Of a stretch of DNA of 64,000 bases, positions 11,244 to 22,006 are shown piece after piece; the stretch's first letter is position 1, and each line of letters begins with the position of its first letter. The notes beneath the pieces were generated by a model. That model did no database searches, was not told the origin of the DNA, and worked only from the letters and a program-made list of their open reading frames with translations. The translations under genes and the position numbers were made by a program. This DNA is from Cordilura impudica (Eukaryota; Arthropoda; Insecta; Diptera; Scathophagidae), in contig OY821521.1 of assembly GCA_963682025.1 (NCBI GenBank), positions 98,881,354-98,945,353 of the forward strand. The letters are read 5' to 3'.

Positions 11244-12125
11244 CCCTGTTCTCGTAAATTATAATTTAAGAAAATCTTATAAAATCTTAAAATCTTATAG
11301 AAATCGCGATTTTTATCAATTGAGTTTTCTCAGTAAATTGTGAACAAAATCAAAAGTTGTTCACCGATTACAATGAAATAAAGTTCATTTCATTTGAAAA
11401 ATGTTTATCTATATGCTTTTAGGTCAAACCTGTGATCTATGTCGCATTTTTATTTTTTTTATGAATTTTGAAGAACAAAATAATTTTTCTGTTGAAAGTT
11501 GTCCTTTTTTTCAAAACTTCCACGATATCTCTGAAACTGCTGGGCTAATTAAAAACCAATGTAAGCACGGCTTAAAGATAATATTGTTGACGAGTTTTGG
11601 ATTTTTTTTAACTGAATATGATGAACCGTTTTTAAGTTATTCCAATATATAAGTTAACACATTATTTATTTTGCAATACTAAATTGCAAGTTAACATTTT
11701 ATTATTTGTTTCGCAATATTAAATTGCACTAATTATTCCCACATCGTCTGCACTTTTGCTTAAAAACAAAAGTGTCTTGTTGCAAGTCAACAACAGACAA
11801 AAAAAATAAAGTCTCAGGTTTGCGCTACACGCGCAAACCATCTTTTTGCTATTCTAGCATTTTTGGTAGCTCGCGTGTGTGTCGGTAGGGTTAAATATTA
11901 AGAATAAAAATATTTGTAAGTCAGTAAAAAAACTCAACTGGAAGCACATAGTGCTGTAGAAAATAAAACAAAGAAATAAATAATAAAGAAAAAGCACATA
12001 GTGCTGTTATAATAAAAAATAAGTGTTCTAATTTATATAGTGGAAGTGCCTTAAGTTCGGACATAACGGTATATCGTGAAAAGTCGAGACGATAGAAAAA
12101 AAACCAAGTGCAGATTTCGATTCAG
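11244..12125 (+). repeat. Direct duplication, copy 1 (split by solo LTR)
   Basis: The outer parts (11244-11651 and 12034-12125) together match 12171-12670 almost base for base. Shared text includes CTCGTAAATTATAATTTAAG, CCACGATATCTCTGAAACTG and GTGGAAGTGCCTTAAG. The interruption is the LTR at 11652-12033. The duplicated unit is about 500 bp. Its short frames are not conserved between the copies, so I see no coding role. Confidence 0.85.
11652..12033 (+). mobile_element. Solo LTR of gypsy/errantivirus type
   Basis: A 382-bp segment starts AGTTAAC and ends CTAATT, fitting the AGTTA...YAAYT ends typical of gypsy-group insect retroelement LTRs. It is flanked by TATA on both sides (11648-11651 and 12034-12037). 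The second copy of the host duplication preserves the empty site (CCAATATATGTAGTGG at about 12560) at the expected length. AATAAA followed by GTCTCAGG at about 11807 could be the LTR polyadenylation region. No internal gag, pol or env remains, so it formed by LTR-LTR recombination. Confidence 0.75.
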
Positions 12126-12170
12126 AGTCCCAAGTAACCTTAAAAACAACATTCAGTTCTTAATCATCAA

Positions 12171-12670
12171 GAACCCTGTTATCGTAAATTATAATTTAAG
12201 AAAGTCTTAAAATCTTATGGAAATCGCGATTTTTATCAATTGAGTTTTCTCAGTAAATTGTGAACAAAATCAAAAGTTGTGCACCGATTAGAATGAAGTA
12301 AAGTTCATTTCATTCGAAATATGTTTACCTAAATGCTTTTAGGCCAAACCTTTGATCTATGTCGCATTTTTATTTTTTATGAATTTTGAAAGAACAAAAA
12401 AAATTTTATTTTAAATTGTCATTTTTTTCAAAACTTCCACGATATCTCTGAAACTGCTGGGCTAATTTAAAACCAATGTAAGCACAGCTTAAAGATAATA
12501 TTGTTGATGAGTTTTGGATTTTTTTAAACTGAATATGATGAACCGTTTTCAAGTTATTCCAATATATGTAGTGGAAGTGCCTTAAGTTTGGACATAACGG
12601 TATATCGCGAAAAGTCGAGCTGATAGAAAAAAAAAACAAGTGCAGATTTGAAATCAGTGACCCCAAATTA
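12171..12670 (+). repeat. Direct duplication, copy 2 (empty site)
   Basis: It is a near-identical partner of 11244-12125 without the LTR. It gives the pre-insertion sequence of the LTR target. A 99-codon minus-strand opening here has no counterpart in copy 1 and no recognisable domain. Confidence 0.85.
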
Positions 12671-14734
12671 GTAAAAAATTGCAATAAAGTTCCATTCAAC
12701 ACCAAAAAAGTCCAATTTTGCTCCCTTATGTTTTCTTAATGTAAAGATTACATCTTTTGATGCTTTTTCCCATTTCTGTTTAATTAATTTTTATAAATAA
12801 AATCTTAAAAATTTTCGTCCCAGCCATTTTGTTTCGTTTCTTGTTTTTTAAGGTTTTATTTTTTTTTTTCTTAACTTTGAACATATCATCATGTTTAAGT
12901 ATAATAACATTAAGGTTGGACTAAGTTTTTTAAGGATTGTGTTCAAGCATGAAAATTAAAAAAAAAAAATATTTAAAATTTAATTAAAAAAATTCTTTAC
13001 AAATATTTAAACGAAAAATTATTATTTTCTTCGTAGCGGGGTTTTAAAGGCATTTTAATGACATTTTACTAAAACTAAATTTCTCATTTATTTTTCGTGG
13101 TTTAAAAATAAAACAGCATTTTTTGTGAAGATACCCAAAGTTGCTTGTCGCAACACTTTCAAAAATCCATTGTGTCGATTTTGATGAGATTTCAAAATGA
13201 TGGCCTATTTAAGGCCATACTCCTTAAAAATATTAAATTTTATTGCTTTTAAAAATAAGTTTAAAGGCAAAAATGAACGAATATTTTTTCTGAGACATAA
13301 TGAGATTTGCAGACAGGATTGCTGTAACCATCTTTTTATTATTTACATTTAGGCGGACTGGTTTTAGTTAATTTCTTTAAATTAAAAGTGCGAAAATAAC
13401 TAATTTTTTTATATTAATAATATCAATGTTTCATAATTAATGTTTTATGTAAAAAAATATAGACATTTTTAGCAATTTTAATGTGAATAGCCATTTTGTC
13501 TCTTAGTGTTGGAAACCTTGGTTATAATATTGTGTTTAGGTCATGGATGGAGGGGAAAAAATTCAGCACAGACGAATTGAACACTCTTGTTTAAGTTTAA
13601 ATTTTCTTCATTAACAAATATTAATTTATGTGTCAAATTTTTTTCTTCTTTTTTTTTCTTTTATTTTTGGAGGAAACATGAATAAACATATAATATGCTT
13701 TACTTATTCTGTGGCGGTGTCTTAAATTTGCAAACAGAAACCATATTAAAATATATTTTTTCATCATATCTTATCATAAATCTGCCAAAAAAAAGTTTTC
13801 ATTTTATATATCCTTTGACGCAAACTAAGAAACATATTTTAACTTGTACTTTTTTTTTCAAAACTATTTTAGTACTTTATTTTGTCTTTTGAGATTTATT
13901 TGAATGCAACGCGTTAAATTAGTTTTTGTTCACAGCTTGTACAAATATAAAGTTGCATCTTTATTTCTTTGTGAGATACGAAAAAATCAGTTATTAATAC
14001 CATCTTCTACTACTCAGTTTATATAGTAGTAATTATTACATTAATTATTTAAACCATGATAATATTTAAAAACAATAACAAATATAGTGTGAGTGACAAT
14101 ACGATGGAAACTTTTTATAAAATATATTTTTGATGACTTGGACGGTCAATACCAACAAAATTTTATCACAAAATTAAAAACTCTTATTAATGTAATAACA
14201 CTGTGGTATAAATTATGGCCATGGTCTTCGGGGTGGATGATTCCGATACCGAACGATTATATAAGATTATTATAGTAAAACCCCCAAAGCGTATGGTCCT
14301 GTGTGGGTATAGGTACATTTGTATAGGTAAATTTTTTGGACAACACTATTCGCCAACAGTATGCTAATTCCAGCTCATTTGTTCGTTAGCAAGATTAATA
14401 CTAGCCAGGCGATTTTTCTCCCATATCAGTAGTTTCCTCACAACAAAGATCAGCCAGGAAACAGCTCGAGCATATAGTTTTACTTTCAGATTGTTAGTGA
14501 CCTCTTTAAGTATAAATTTTTTATATTTTTAAATTTTCCTGACTTTGATTCGTTTTATGGGGCATGCGCCACAAAATTAAATTATAGATTTATTCATAAA
14601 ATAATTCTCACAAATTTCTTTTGCTTACTTATCTGTTATTGTTGTTTTTAATTCTGCATAAAACTTTATTCTTGCCATTATTGAAAGAAAACGTGAGAAT
14701 CAACTCTGGTAAAGAAGTTTAAAAGTTTCCACTG
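12671..14734. other. Gene-free AT-rich stretch
   Basis: No gene, TIR or tandem array was recognised. Only short openings in AT-rich sequence occur. Around 14330-14520 the text loosely resembles the 5230-5695 repeat. Confidence 0.5.
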
Positions 14735-14818
14735 TTTGTAACGGTGCGGCAGTGGGTGGAAGATCCGCTTCCGTTTCCCTGAGCCTTTGCTGGTCGCACG
14801 TGCTGGCGTAGGGGTCTA
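14735..14818 (-). repeat. Inverted partner of the RING-ORF 3' segment
   Basis: On the minus strand this is nearly identical, over about 80 bp, to 16690-16772: CCCCTACGCCAGCACGTGCG, CCAGCAAAGGCTCAGGG, then CGGAAGCGGATCTTCCACC. Homology stops sharply on both sides. It is GC-richer than its surroundings, so it is probably a second piece of the same coding element in the opposite orientation about 2 kb away. Confidence 0.8.
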
Positions 14819-15094
14819 GCTCGCCGGATGGGTGGGGTCTTGCTCAGGCCCAGGGAAACCGCACTACAGATTTTCACGTGCGATTTAAAAAAACAACTGT
14901 CAAAAAAACGGACGCTAAATGGGACGGATGGCCATACTTACCTTGGGATTGGGGACGAGGTGTTCTGCACCTTTTGCCCTCCCTACCATGTTACCTCGAC
15001 TCCATCTTACTTGGAGGTAACCCACTAAGTGAAAAGATTAGGTTTGGTTTGGTTTTCTACATTGGTTTTAACAAAAAAAAAAAAAATATATGAA

Positions 15095-15460
15095 CTAATT
15101 TTGAAAATTTATATTAACTTAGATTGAATACTTTATGAAATTTATATGGAAAATTATGTTTGAAATTTTTTTAAGATCTTTTGAAAAATTTTATAGTGAA
15201 AATTATATTTTGAAAACTATAGTGAAAAGCTATATTGAAAGTTAAAATATTGAAAAATTATATTGAAATACTACATTGAATTATATTAAATTTATATTGA
15301 AAATTATATACTAAAAATTTACTAACATTTATTGAACTATATTGAACTATATTGAAAAGTATATTACAAATTATATTCAAGCTTCTTTTTGAAACTTTAT
15401 TGAATTTTTTTTGAAAATTTAAATTTTGAAACCTATTGAAAATTTAATTTTGTACATTTT
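15095..15460 (+). repeat. Degenerate TATATTGAAAA tandem repeat
   Basis: A run of imperfect units of roughly 11-15 bp built on TATATTGAAAAT, with AGTGAAAA and TTTTGAAA variants. It lies upstream of the RING-type reading frame. No coding sense. Confidence 0.6.
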
Positions 15461-15467
15461 TTGCGTG

Positions 15468-15880
15468 GGTTCGATTGGAACTCAAATATTTTGTTCAACT
15501 GTACTTAACTTACAAAACTTTGCATTCCACAGTCTTACATTCTTTCGATTAGAATTTTTTTTAATCAATTTGAACTAATTGAATTTTAAACGCTTTCCAT
15601 TTAACTTCATTCCATTAATACTGGAACTCAAAATTTTAATTCATATAAATTCACTTAAGTCAACAAGACTTGTCATATTATGCTCTTGCATTTGTTCAAT
15701 CGGAACTACAAATTTTTTCAATTTAAATTAACGTAAATTATAAAATTTTTTTTTGGAATTTATAAAATTCACATTTGTGGGCCGTACAACCTTTGTTCAC
15801 TTAGAACTAAAATTGTAATCAATTTGAACGCGTGTCATTGCTTAAATATTTCCCATTAACTTCTTTTGAACTTTACCTAG
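15468..15880 (+). repeat. Degenerate ~70-100 bp tandem units
   Basis: Five or so units open with TTCRATYRGAACT or similar: TTCGATTGGAACTCAAA (15470), TTCGATTAGAATTTT (about 15543), ACTGGAACTCAAAATTTT (about 15618), TTCAATCGGAACTACAAA (about 15694) and TTCACTTAGAACTAAAA (about 15797). Each is followed by an AT-rich part and a CATTCC or CATTTAACTTC-like segment. Tandem 5' leaders are common in retroelements, so this may be the leader of the reading frame at 16090; that is inference. Confidence 0.4.
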
Positions 15881-16089
15881 CTCAGCCAAACTCAACCTTA
15901 TAAACGCTCATCTATTTATTTACAGCCTATATTGGTTCTATTGAACCTGAACTTAATTTGACTTAAAATTATCTCAACCGCGTAACATCTCATTATCTTC
16001 GCTGTCATTGTCGTTATACCAACACTCGTTCAGTCATTCACATCGTCCGAATATATTTTCGTTAAAATTGTTATATTTAGTTCGAAATC

Positions 16090-16860
16090 ATGGCGGTACG
16101 GCATAGTCCAGGAAGTTTAGCTTCGGCTTTGGCCGAGAACGTTTGTTTAATTTGCCAGGAAATTTACGATAATAACAGTAATTAAGTTTCTAACAGGTGT
16201 AGACACATTTTCCACCACGAGTGCCTTTTTAATTTCCTCAATGTTTCGACTTGTTGTCCGCAATGTAACAAAACTGTCACTAAAAACAGTTTATTAAAAT
16301 ATTCCGTCCGAGTTAATAATGAACGTTTACCAGTTAATACTGGAACGATTCCGAAATCCGCGGAAAGAATTTTATCCGGCAGAAAGCAGAGAAACGAAGA
16401 GTTCAATGCCAATCGAAATATTTCCCCCGGTCAAGCTAGTGTAGAACAAAGGGATAGCTTGGAAGATCGAATTAGATCTAAAATAGAAAATAGTTTTCAA
16501 GGGGAAATCAATAAGCTCCACGCTGTCGTCGAAAGATTATCTCAACAATTCACGAGCGTAAACCTTAACGCAAATCGAGAGCCTGAATGGCCTAGAGAAA
16601 TTTTTCCAACCGCCGCGATCCCTCGTAATTCTACAGCCCCTTCCGTTCATCAGGTTCCCCATGAACCTACTTTTGTCCCTCCGTGTAATATTAGGCCCCT
16701 ACGCCAGCACGTGCGACCAGCAAAGGCTCAGGGAAACGGAAGCGGATCTTCCACCAACGCCGCACCATTACATGTTTTGGGTTCACTTAAAAAAATATTT
16801 CTTTTTTCTTTTACCTACTTTTTATATATTTTTTATAACAAATTTGTCATCTTTCGATAG
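16090..16860 (+). pseudogene. RING-H2 protein reading frame with premature stop
   Basis: From ATG at 16090 one frame runs 256 codons except for a TAA at codon 32. It encodes CLIC (residues 19-22), then CRHIFHHEC and CPQC, a canonical RING-H2 zinc-binding series: C-x2-C, C-x-H-x2-H-x2-C, C-x2-C. A charged, probably helical stretch follows (from about residue 124, EDRIRSKIENSFQGEINKLH), then a Pro-rich part. RING-H2 domains usually act in ubiquitin ligases, but here the tandem repeats upstream and the inverted partner at 14735 suggest a transposon-borne gene. The last 20-odd codons are hydrophobic, AT-rich read-through. I cannot name the family. The stop makes it a likely pseudogene unless read through or miscalled. 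Confidence 0.6.
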
Positions 16861-17372
16861 AGAACACACCAAAGAGTAATTTCGCAAAAAAAAAAACAAT
16901 TTTAGGACTGACTAAACGCGAAATAATTAAAAAAGAAAATTGCCAAATTTAGAATTTTCAAAGGATTGCCACCTACTATATTTAAGTACTAGTTTTGTAT
17001 TCATGTTAGGCTAGAAAATTTTTCAAATTAGAAAGATCAAAAATAATATTTAATTGTAAAAATAAATGTTAAATTAATATACATGACACATTTAAAAACA
17101 ATTTAATATTTAATTAAAATAATATTGAAAATATAAGCTACTAATCATGGATATTTATAAACAAATGCATTTTTTAAATAATAATAAATATCATATAAAG
17201 CTTGATTTTGAAAAGATCTGCTGATATAAATATCTGAAAAATTTAATCAGCTTAATTCTAAACAAAAATTTCGAATAAAATTTCCCACTTCTCCCTTTTC
17301 TCCTATTATGAATAAAAATTCCTTCGGAAAAATTTAAGTAGTATTTTGAAAAAAAAAAAATAAATTTAAATA
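16861..17372. other. No gene recognised
   Basis: AT-rich DNA with no conserved frame and no element termini. Confidence 0.5.
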
Positions 17373-18659
17373 AAAACAAGTAAGAAAGTTAAAGTCGGTC
17401 GAGACCGACTATATGATACCCTATACCATGCATTTAGAGACCCTATCTCATAGGGCCAACTAACTGGAAATAGAAAATAAGCATAAACCAAATTTGAGTG
17501 GGATTTTTATTAATTTTTTTGGCTGCAGATATGAAAAAGTTCATATCGGATGCTATATATGGGGACTAGGCCCCAAAATGGACCGATCCTGACCATGTTT
17601 GGTAAAGTCTCTTGTATTTTGCAAAAATATATACAAACAAAATTTGAGAAGAATCAGTGCAAAATGTTTGTTTTTTGATAGAATCTAAAATCTGAACATG
17701 GACCGAATTTCACCAATTTCAATAGCGTTCATCCTATGGCCGGCAAAAGCTTATATAAATTTCATCAAAATATATTCATATTTGCGGCCTGTAGTTTGAT
17801 TACAACGTTTACATGGTAACACAGACGGACGGACAGACGGACATCGCTAAATCGACTCAGAAAGTGATTTTGAGTCGATGGGTATAATAAAAGGTCAAAT
17901 ATTTTTGGTATTACAAGCAGCAGCACAAAGTCATTATACCCAAACCACATAGTGGTATAGGGTGTAAAAACTTTGGACTTAGTGGTATAGGGTATAATGA
18001 CTTTGTGCTGATGTTTGTGGCTACCAAAAATGTTTGACATAAACCCATATGTTATAATACCGTTCGACTCAGAGTCACTTTCTGAGTCGATTTAGCTACG
18101 TCCGTTCGTTCGTCTGTCCGTCTTTCCGTCTGTGTAAACCTTGTAATGAAAATACAGGATGCAAATATGAACACATTTTGATGACATTTAGAGTATAAGC
18201 TTCTATCAGCCATAGGACGAACGCTACTGGAATTGTTGAAAATGGGTGCATGTTCAGACCTAGGCTCCATACAAATGACCCTTATGAGATCGTTCCAAAT
18301 TGTCATAAAGACCTCAGTCAAATTGGTTTTGTGTGTGTTTATTACATCTATTAATCAGTCGTCTAAAAATAAACCCTTTAAGACAATTCACTTAAATCTA
18401 TCAAAAACAAAAATATCGCATAGATTTTTCTCATATTCGGTTTGACTATGTTTTTACTAAAAATAAGTAACTACCAAATATGGTAATTTTTCGTTCCATT
18501 TGCTAGTCCTCATATAACTTTTTCAGATATGCAGGCAAAAAATTAATTTAAATTCCACTCAGATTTGGTTTATGCTTGATTGGACTTAAGACCAATCCTC
18601 TAAACGTATGGTATAGGGTATCGGTCTAGACCGACTATAATTTTGTTACTTGTTTTTTT
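17373..18659. repeat. Family B hairpin-capped repeat, inverted dimer
   Basis: The plus-strand arm (17373-17970) opens AAAACAAGTAAG with the hairpin GTCGGTC-GA-GACCGAC at 17394-17409 and GATACCCTATACCA. It ends AGTGGTATAGGGTGTAAAAA. After about 10 bp a minus-strand arm (17981-18659) runs back to GTCTAGACCGACTATAA and TTACTTGTTTTT. Each arm has the GACGGACGGACA-type block and the internal hairpin (17851-17879; 18064-18090). The outcome is a 1.3-kb structure with ACAAGTAA at both outer ends. No protein is encoded. Confidence 0.8.
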
Positions 18660-18699
18660 AAGAATAAGTATTTTGAGAATTGCCAGTTGGAGAGTACCA

Positions 18700-19560
18700 G
18701 TTTTCCCATTTTTGGCCGTTTTTCCACCTGAATGCTCTAATTAAAAAAAAATATATTCTTGGCCGGTGTTAGTGTCACTGGTGGAATCTACATGTCAAAT
18801 TTCATATTTCTAAATTACTTTGTAAAGAAGAAACAAAAAGATACCCTATTTATTATATTGGTTTGTTTAGAAGATACCATATGTACCCTTTGCCCCTTGT
18901 TGTCCGTTTTTGCTGCCCTAGACGTTATTACAAGCCATAAAATCATTCTTGACTGATGCACGCGTATTCGGTGGAGTCTGTGTACCAAAATTCATACATC
19001 GATAATATTAATAGGCTAGGTGATTTTTTGTTACCGATGTAAGTTTCACAGTTTTACCACGATTTTGACAAAAAATTTATCATTTGAAAGGTATTTATTT
19101 TTAGCTGTTACTCTGATTTACAGATTTTCATCGTCTGGAATATTTTTTTGGAGTTATGATCGTTTAAAGTTGCTACTAACACATACATAAAATTATACAA
19201 TGCTATGTGTGTATTTATTAAATTTGTTGAGTTTGTTTTCTTCATTTAAAATGAGTTGAATTGTGAAGCATACCTTTAGGGTCTTTTTTAAATGAAAAAA
19301 TAAAATTTCCTAGAATTTGCACTCGCATTTCGAGTGCTGGAATCTGCTGGTATAGATTAATATGTTAAGAAGATGCAGAAAGGTACCATTTTTACCCTTC
19401 TTAGCCGGGTTCCCCTTAAATGGTCGATTTGGAAAAAAGTAATCCCGAGCCAATTTTTGTTTCTCGGATGGAGTCTAGACACCAAATTTCATATTCCTCG
19501 ATTCATTTTTTAGTGGAGCTTTACGTCGATAGGGCAACCTACGGTCACAATTCCAAGATT
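18700..19560 (+). repeat. Degenerate ~300-bp repeat units interrupted by family A
   Basis: Three related segments share the pattern GGTGGAATCTACATGTCAAATTTCAT (about 18780), GGTGGAGTCTGTGTACCAAAATTCAT (about 18971) and GGATGGAGTCTAGACACCAAATTTCAT (about 19458), with ACCCTTTGCCCC or ACCCTTCTTAGCC text between. The family A element at 18998-19350 is inserted within the second unit. The class of repeat is not known to me. Confidence 0.4.
18998..19350 (+). mobile_element. Family A Helitron-like element, complete
   Basis: It starts ATCGATAATATTAATAGGC and ends GGAATCTGCTGG followed by T. The 3' hairpin is CTCGCATTTCGAG (one mismatch). The CTGG end fits CTRR. It is about 353 bp and non-coding, and it interrupts a repeat unit, so its insertion is later than that repeat. 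Confidence 0.7.
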
Positions 19561-20908
19561 AAGGATGGAAGAGCTTGCGCTGGGCGATGATGACTACCAC
19601 GTAACTCTATTATATATATCGATTTCATATAATAACACATCTAATTAATTTAACCATCGTCAGTAATACGAATGACTACATGCACCTCGGAAATCGTATA
19701 TTAATTGAATTTTTTAAAAGAACTGTTGGTTATTATCAACTTTGGTAGTTTTTTTCTTTACCTTTCACGTACAAAGATTTCAGTGATTAACATTTCTTCA
19801 AGCCAATATTCCCATTCTAGGGGAAACACGGTTTTTGAAAACACGGTAAGCACGATTTCATCCAAAATTTTAAGTGTATCCGAAGCTTTTATTTATATCC
19901 CAGGAAAAATTTCGTAATAGCATCTTATTGATTTTTGCATTACCAATAATGACCTACCCCTGTCCACTGCATTACTTCTAAAGTGGAAATAAGGCGTTGT
20001 TAATAATGTGTTATACATCTACTTATATATCATGCCAGCTTCTTGAATACTGCATTACTTTCAAAGTGAAAATAATGAGTTCCTAGACAACTAGCCACCT
20101 CCAGTGACATCCCCGTGTTAAAATAATGAGCTTATCAGGCAAAATTCAACCTGTTACTTCTCCTTCTAAAACCCATTATTGGGTAATGTTTTTTTCGGGG
20201 ATATGTATGTATGTATGTAAAATGAGGTAAGATACACCCTACTCTCGGGGATTGCCTCAAAATTATTTTCGCACAATTTTTTATGCTTTGATTAAAGTAA
20301 TGATATCAAACTGTCACACTGTGAATGGCAGCTTATAAAAAATGTTCCTCCTATTATGCTGCTTATCTTACAGTAAAATAATTTTACTTCTCAAAAAACA
20401 TCTAGTTAAGAAATTTTATGAAAAATCAACAAACTTTTTAGAGGGAAATAAAGAAAAAAACACGACAACAAAAATGAGTCTTCTTGTTTAGTTGCAACAT
20501 TTTAATTTTAAGATAAAACTTAAAATTACAGAACGTAAAAAGTTTTTAAGTGAATTTTGTTCTTCATTATATACCAGAAGAAAAGTTAGAATACACTGAA
20601 CGTCTAAAAGGAAATTATATTTTTTATGCAGCTCGTTAATAAAATATAAGAAAAAGAAATAATTCCAATGAAATCCTACAGGGTCATTACACAGACTTTA
20701 ACATGTATTGAAAACTTATTGATGGTTTTACAATGAAAAATTTATTATTCAATGTAAAATGTAAATAGTTGTGGCGCCGCCATATGTTGCTTATGAATAC
20801 AAAAGTCATTATCGAATGGGATGTGGGCAAAAGTTATTGAACTTTTCATCACTATTTGTTCTTTATAAATCTAATTCAGTTGATTTTAGCGGATCTTAGT
20901 GTACACCC
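19561..20908. other. No gene recognised
   Basis: It holds scattered ATTATTGGGTAATG-type short inverted motifs around 19940-20190 and an ATGT microsatellite at about 20203-20219. No element ends or coding frame could be defined. Confidence 0.4.
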
Positions 20909-20926
20909 TATATATATAATTTTGTT

Positions 20927-21749
20927 TTTTTTTTTTTTTTTTTTAAACGTTTATTTACACAAATTCTTTATTAATTCTTAACTATAATAAACAATAGTGA
21001 ACAATAATAATATTAATTATATATATACATAGTCCCTAACCCGAGCTCTCTAGTATTATTAGTATTAATAATATATTTTCTTTTAAAAAATAATTTATGT
21101 TTTCCGTACTTCAAATGAAGACTATTTTATATATTTTGTTCGTAATGAAAAATTTTGATAAAAACATTACATAAATAGCAAAAGGGTATAAAAAGTCAAG
21201 GGTTAAAATAGAAAGATGTAGAAGTTACTAACATAGCCACCAATACTTTTTGGTTTTTGATCTTTGCGAAATGTAAAGATCTTTATTAGATGTACTGGTG
21301 CTGTATCTGAAATCAATATTTGCTGTATTATTGCAAATAACTGCTTTGATATTGGCACGTCTATATATGTGATAGAATACTGGGGTGCCATTTTCATTTT
21401 GGATCATCCTCATTTTATCGAGATATAAAAAAGCCTCAGGTGAAACGTACCCTTTTTGTAAGGAATTAATTATATAATCTTCATTTGTGTAGTACGGTGC
21501 CAATATTAAATTATTTTCTTTACAAGATGTACATCTTACAATGTTATTTCTTATTAAATGTATTATAAAATTATCTATTCTTATTATGTTTGTAACACTG
21601 TAGAGTTTTTTATTAGATACGTATTTTACATATTCACTTTGTGACGTTCTATAAAGTTTAGTACATGCCCTTAAGCATTTTCTTTCAAATACCCTTATCT
21701 TCTCCATGTAGGATGGTGAAATATTAAACCATATTGGACACGCATATGT
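20927..21749 (-). mobile_element. 5'-truncated jockey-like LINE with target duplication
   Basis: Read on the minus strand, LINE sequence starts abruptly at about 21749 and ends in a poly(A), seen as the T run at 20925-20943. The same 16-19 bp (TATATATATAATTTTGTTT) lies immediately outside both ends, at 20909 and 21750. That is the target-site duplication expected from target-primed reverse transcription. The length of about 0.82 kb shows strong 5' truncation. Confidence 0.85.
21228..21749 (-). pseudogene. LINE ORF2 C-terminal fragment
   Basis: The open frame continues upstream to 21896, but only the part inside the element is retroelement. It begins TYACPIWFN and has FERKCLRACTKLYR, YVSNKKLY and SPEAFLYLD. 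These match my memory of the post-reverse-transcriptase region of insect jockey-clade ORF2 proteins. The EN and RT domains are lost by 5' truncation. The first 50-odd residues of the frame, above 21750, come from flanking DNA. Confidence 0.7.
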
Positions 21750-22006
21750 TATATATATAATTTTGTTTCGGAAGTGACTAGGTTTGAACTGAATTTTAGC
21801 TACCAGAGCCGAAATTATGTGGCAAATTTCCAGTGCTTTAACCGAAATTTTCGGCGAAAGATCATACGAAGGGGACAACCGAATTTGTTTTAACATTTGT
21901 TATAAAATGGATAATCTTTAATTCTCTTCCAAATAATATCCCTCCACTACAAAGGGCGTTTTTAAGTCCGATAGAACTTTTTTATTCAAAAAATCAATAC
22001 ATAGCA

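Noticed and set aside
14925..14960. CATACTTACCTTGGG resembling the 5' end of U1 snRNA
   Set aside because: Only the ATACTTACCT decamer agrees; the following sequence does not match U1 and no stem-loops or Sm site follow. It reads equally well as a minus-strand 5' splice site (CAAGGTAAGTATGG), which alone does not support a gene.
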